Source of the DNA: Emydura subglobosa
Taxonomy: Eukaryota; Chordata; Testudines; Chelidae
DNA length: 64,000 bases
Direction of reading: 5' to 3'
NCBI GenBank assembly: GCA_007922225.1
Contig: ML680086.1
Coordinates: 13,058,540-13,122,539 of the forward strand
Numbering within the stretch: the stretch's first letter is position 1; each line of letters begins with the position of its first letter. The notes below the pieces were generated by a model. It saw only the letters and a program-made list of their open reading frames with translations, was not told the DNA's origin and made no database searches. This document shows, piece after piece, positions 59,666-64,000 of the stretch. The position numbers were made by a program, and so were the translations under genes.

Positions 59666-59776
59666 GGGCCAGATTCTGATGCTATGACTGGGTACATTAC
59701 TCCATCAGTGGTGTTCTTGTCTTCAGTGGAGTTGTTCATGGAGTAATGGGTGTGCATGGGAATCAAGATCTGGCCC
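59666..59776. mobile_element. Palindromic element with GGGCCAGAT termini
   Basis: gggccagattctgatgctat at the left and aatcaagatctggccc at the right; inner arms ggtacattactccatc and catggagtaatgggtg also pair. 111 bp. The clearest member of the GGGCC group. Confidence 0.75.
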
Positions 59777-62291
59777 ATAGATATTATCGTAACACAATTT
59801 AACAATGGTAAACAACAGCCACTAGCAGGGGAAGTACCTATGAATTGTTCATATCCTTTCTTAAGGCTCACTTCTACCTAGTTACCGTTCTTCATCCATC
59901 ACCATGGTATCAGGGAGATTTCTAAAGTGAAGTCCAGAAACAAGCCAATAGTTCTATTTTGTTAATAAAAAAAATATGGTGGAGATTTTCAAAAGTGCTT
60001 CTAAATCCACTAGGCAGTTTTGAAAATCACTCCTATAAATATTAAATATTAATCGACCCATCTAGAAGTTCACCTGCCTAAACTACATGATCTTGTTGTT
60101 ATATGCCTTATCCTGTTTTGCCCCATCCCCTGTATCTGTTACCTCAACTCTCATCCCATCAAATTAGACAGAAGGCAAATCTGGGGAGCAACTTGCTCAT
60201 CTATTTGTCCTAACACACTCTTGGACACTGGAAAACAATAATAATGAAATGGCCTAAGTCGTTCAATAGATTTGCTTGTATGCATTTAAAGTACTTCATA
60301 CCCTGCTACTGTATGGTCAGATGATTTATATTGCAAAAATGTAAGAGGCTATGTTTAAAGTGTATTGTTATGCTAAAGAGATGTCGGGTAGACAATACTA
60401 TACTTATGATTTGGAACAATTCTGACATGTAGTACAATTTTAAATCTTTCCTTCCATGATGTTACATTGCATACATTATTCTGAAAATTAAGATAATAAA
60501 TTTGATTGCATATATTTGTTGTTTTGCATTTAAACAAGGGGGGAGGGGAAAGAAAAGACGCTAAGAGAAAAAAAGCCCTTATTCAAGGAAAGACCAAATT
60601 GTTGGAAACCTCTGAAGTGTTCACATTAATGTCATGTCATTACACCATATTGCTGCACAGGTTAATATAATTGGGTTACTGTGTGTGAGCAATGATCCAT
60701 AGCATGTTATGGCACTGAAACAAATGACATTTAACCAAGAGATTTGTAAGGTACCTTGTTATCTGCATGGTGAACAACTGGAATGGATAGTCAGATTGCT
60801 AGATGAGAGACTGATGAATTAGCTGTTGGGTTTACTGGACAGCCTGAGTTTATTAACTGCATTATTTGAATAGAATTTATTAGATCCACAAACAGACAGA
60901 TCCAATATTTTTGCTTAATTACACTCTTGTCACATTCTCTGATCCTGTCCCAGTCACAGCGTTGCTACGGTCTGTTTTATTATTAATATAATGCACTTTT
61001 TTAGGGGGGACAAACAGTCTTAGACTAACAAATCTTCACTTTTTAGCATTTAACAGATCCACATCCTACTCACGCAGCGATGTTTAACAGATGCTTATAG
61101 TTCTACTCTCCATCTTTGACTCTGCAGGGTCTGAAGGATGTTAATGAAAGACTTCAGCAAATGAAGCAAATTCAGTCCAGGAAAAGGATCTCTTCCCTTA
61201 TTATCCTCTAGTACAGCATGCATCTGCAGCCTTTTGAATGTATATTTAATAATAAGGCTGAGTGAACCAGTTGAGATTTAGAAAAGAACTGGGCCCCATT
61301 TAAAAAATGCCCATGTTTAGGACATTATCTCAAAACCAAAGTTATGAGGTGTTAAAATGATCACATTTTCACTTCTTTAGGCTGATTTAAACTAGAAGTA
61401 CAAATGTCAAGATACCACAAGGGACACTATTACTGTCTTTGATCTAGCTGGCACCTTGAAGTCACTAGCTCTTTCAAGACTAACTTTGTTTAGGTTCAGA
61501 AAAACTCTGGAAATGGGCCCAGTCTTTTGGATGCTCTTCAGAACCAAATCTGAATTCTGCATCTGTGGAAGATTTGCCTATCTCCACATCAAAGGTGGTA
61601 CTGGACATCAGTGTGGGGCTGGTATTGTGATCAGGGCTGAATTTCTAATTAGGCACAAGTCGGCAGGTGCCTAGAGGCACCAGTGTTCTAAGGGCACCTA
61701 AATAGTGGCAGATTACCACATGGGCCAACGGTGTCCTGGTCAATTTGGGGGCACTGCATGAGTGCCGGAACTCTGGTCCCGCCTCCCTGCTCCTTCCACT
61801 CTTCTCCATTAGGTCCCTCCCCCTGGCCAGGCCAGAAGTCAGAGCCCAGAGATAAGCATATTCCCCTCACCCAGACCTGGCCTGGCCAGTCTGTCTCTCC
61901 CCCATCAGCCCTCCCTGTGAAAAACATGAAGGTCAGCTATAGGTGAATGTGTTAAGGAAGCATGGCTGGTTCATAACCAGGAAAAGACTTGGGGTCGAGA
62001 ATGAAATGTAAAGACAAGTTCAAACCAAAACCACGCTAGTCCAAAAACCCACAGAGTGGATTTTAAATCTCCAAATCTGGATATGGATTTGAATTTCACA
62101 CAACACCCCCATCTGTGTAATGGGCTGAACCATACCACTGGTTCCAAACAGCCCTCAGCTTTGGGAGTATTCAAAATCTGGATCCAAATTTAGCAGTCTG
62201 AGAACATCTCTAAAGAAAATGTGATGTTTGGGTCGCTGTTTTATAAGTATATCTCCATGCCAGGTGGCAGATGGATCAGGGAATAGTTAAT
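59777..62291. other. Non-coding, mostly unique
   Basis: 59980-60030 has a small 'gattttcaaaagtgct' palindrome remnant; 61640-61750 has a 'gtgcctagaggcacc' fragment. 60440-60960 is AT-rich and repeat-free. No gene. Confidence 0.4.
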
Positions 62292-62350
62292 GGGTCAAAT
62301 TCTCCACTCCATGGAGGTGTATCAATTTACACCAGCAGAGAATTTGGCCC
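62292..62350. mobile_element. Very short palindromic element
   Basis: gggtcaaattctccactcc pairs with the complement of gcagagaatttggccc, with atcaatttacacc between. 59 bp, an internal-deletion-like member of the GGGCC group. Confidence 0.6.
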
Positions 62351-62769
62351 ACTGTTTAACTAAGGCAGTGCAGTGTATTCGTATTCAGTGAGCTGTTTTT
62401 CAGTTGGCTTATTAGCTACAGCTGGTAACAGGCTAGTCAAACAAGTCTATCAGGGGTTCCCCTCTGTGTTGAGCTTTTATTAAAATAAACATGAATTTCT
62501 CTTCACCATATAATGTTTCACAAGGCTGAGGCACAGCATTTGGAAAACATTTCACCCGGCCTTAAAGTACAAGGCAAAGATAATGAACACAGTGGAAAAT
62601 TTTCAAAGTAAATTATTTACATTTTTATTGACATCTCTTTCTATGGTTCTTGCGGTTTGGGGCAGAAGGGTGTTGTGTGCCATAGCATGCTTTATATGTG
62701 AAATCTCAATTCTACCAGTGCAAATTGAATCAATTATATAGTGGATTTAAAGAATATTGTAATTAGAAA

Positions 62770-62876
62770 CAATTACTTATGTGGCAGTAGGGCCTACAGG
62801 CCATGAAACAAGGCTCAGGGCCCCATTGTGCTAGCCTCTGTATATGCATATAACAAAGAGATACAATCCCTGCTCC
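62770..62876 (-). mobile_element. SINE tail fragment, antisense
   Basis: gggccccattgtgctagcct and tacaatccctgctcc are the complement of 'agcacaatggggccc' and 'ggagcagggattgta'. Confidence 0.7.
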
Positions 62877-64000
62877 CATAAGAACAAAACAATGTTCATA
62901 CTGGGTGAGACCAGTGGTCCATTTAGCCCTGTATCTTGTCTTCCAATACTGGCTGGTGCCAGATGCTTCAGAGGGAATGAACAGAACAGGGCAATCCATC
63001 CTCTGTCATCTAGTCCCAGCTTCTGGAAGAGGGAGGTTTAGGGACATCTGCAGCATGAGGTTGTGTCCTTGACCATCTTGGCTAATAGCCATTGATGGAC
63101 CTATCGTCCATGAATTAATCTAATTCCTTTTTTGAACCCATTTATATGTTTGGCCTTCACAACGTATCCTGGCAATGAGTTCCATAGGTTGACTGTGTAG
63201 TAGTACTTCCTTATGTTTGTTTTAAACCTGCTGCCTATTAATTTCATTGGTTAACCTCTGATTCATGTGTTATGTGAAGGGTTAAATAACACTTCCCTAT
63301 TCACTTTCTCCTCACCATCCATGATTTTATAGACTTCTATCATATCCCGCCTTAATCATCTCTTTTCTAAACTGAACAGTCCCAGTCTTTTTAATCTCTC
63401 TTTCTATGGCAGCTGTTCCATGCCCCAATCATTTTTGTTGCTCTTCTATTTACCTTTTCCAATTCTAAGATAAAGGACAACCAGAACTGCATGCCATATT
63501 AAAGGTGTGGGCATGGATTTATATAGTGACATTATGATATTTTCGGTCTTATTAGTTATCCCTTTCCTAAAGGTTCCTAACATTCTGTTAGCTTTTTGAC
63601 TGCCACGGCTCAATAAACAAATGTTTTCAGACAGCTATCCACAATGTCTCCCAGATCTTTCTTGAGTGGTAACAGTTAATTTAGATCCCATCATTTTGTA
63701 TCTATAGTTGGAATTATTTTTTCTAACGTCATCATTTTGCACTTACCAACACTGAATTTTGTCTGCCATTTTGTTGCCCGGTCAACAAGGTTGCCAAGGT
63801 TGCCAAGGTTTTGGGAGATCCCTTTGTAACTCTTCTCAGTCAACTTTGATCTTAACTATCTTCAGGAATTTAGTACTGTCTGCAAATTTGCCAGTTAACT
63901 GTTTACCCCTATTCCAGATCATTTATGAATATGTTGAACAGCACTGGTCCTAGTACAGATCTTTGGGGAACCCACTATTTACCCCTCTCCATTGTGAAAA
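62877..64000 (-). mobile_element. CR1-type retrotransposon, antisense, runs off the window
   Basis: Starts at its 3' end (aacaatgttcatactgggtg) and continues through agagggaatgaacagaacag, gttgactgtgtagtagtact, atgattttatagacttctat, tcatttatgaatatgttgaa and beyond position 64000. It is the longest CR1 copy here, at least 1.1 kb, decayed by indels. The sense strand is minus; the 5' part lies outside the window. Confidence 0.92.

Noticed and set aside
4343..62350. Many short palindromes as a CRISPR array or bacterial-type terminators
   Set aside because: The context is vertebrate nuclear DNA, spacing is irregular over tens of kilobases, and the units are dispersed transposon-like elements.
62844..63041. 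Open frame in the 62.8-63.0 kb region
   Set aside because: It lies within the antisense CR1 and SINE tail.

Overview
The window is vertebrate nuclear DNA, most likely from a turtle; a crocodilian is the main alternative. The protein evidence is one intronless gene for the large Maf transcription factor MafB. The repeats are CR1-type non-LTR retrotransposons, tRNA-derived SINEs whose tail carries the 'tgtacagcacctagcacaatgggg' type of motif, and many short palindromic elements of the kind I associate with turtle genomes. There are no bacterial-style operons and no second protein-coding gene that I can support.

Layout: about 1-14.8 kb is non-coding flank downstream of MAFB, with old repeats and one striking foldback (7049-7631). 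About 14.84-16.78 kb is the probable MAFB 3' UTR. The coding region, on the minus strand, is 16782-17711. The GC-rich, ATG-free leader runs to about 18370, with a TATA-like box at 18399-18404 and a Maf-recognition-like site at 18538-18552. About 18.4-25 kb is mostly unique upstream DNA. From 25 to 64 kb the window is a gene desert, a mosaic of CR1 fragments, SINEs and palindromic elements separated by AT-rich unique blocks. Some blocks (36.08-36.77, 40.62-41.13, 42.79-43.02 and 46.08-46.62 kb) look like conserved non-coding regulatory DNA, and the first holds a near-perfect HNF1 palindrome.

The only gene encodes a tightly regulated developmental transcription factor, so the surrounding non-coding DNA is plausibly its regulatory landscape. 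A large desert around MAFB is also known in other vertebrates. The most worthwhile leads are the HNF1-site block about 18 kb upstream of the promoter, the long inverted repeat at 7.05-7.63 kb, a 257-nt repeat of unknown family present in two opposed copies (32.7 and 38.1 kb), and the recurrent short palindromic elements. I found no clearly new biological system. All repeat boundaries were placed by eye and could be off by tens of bases.
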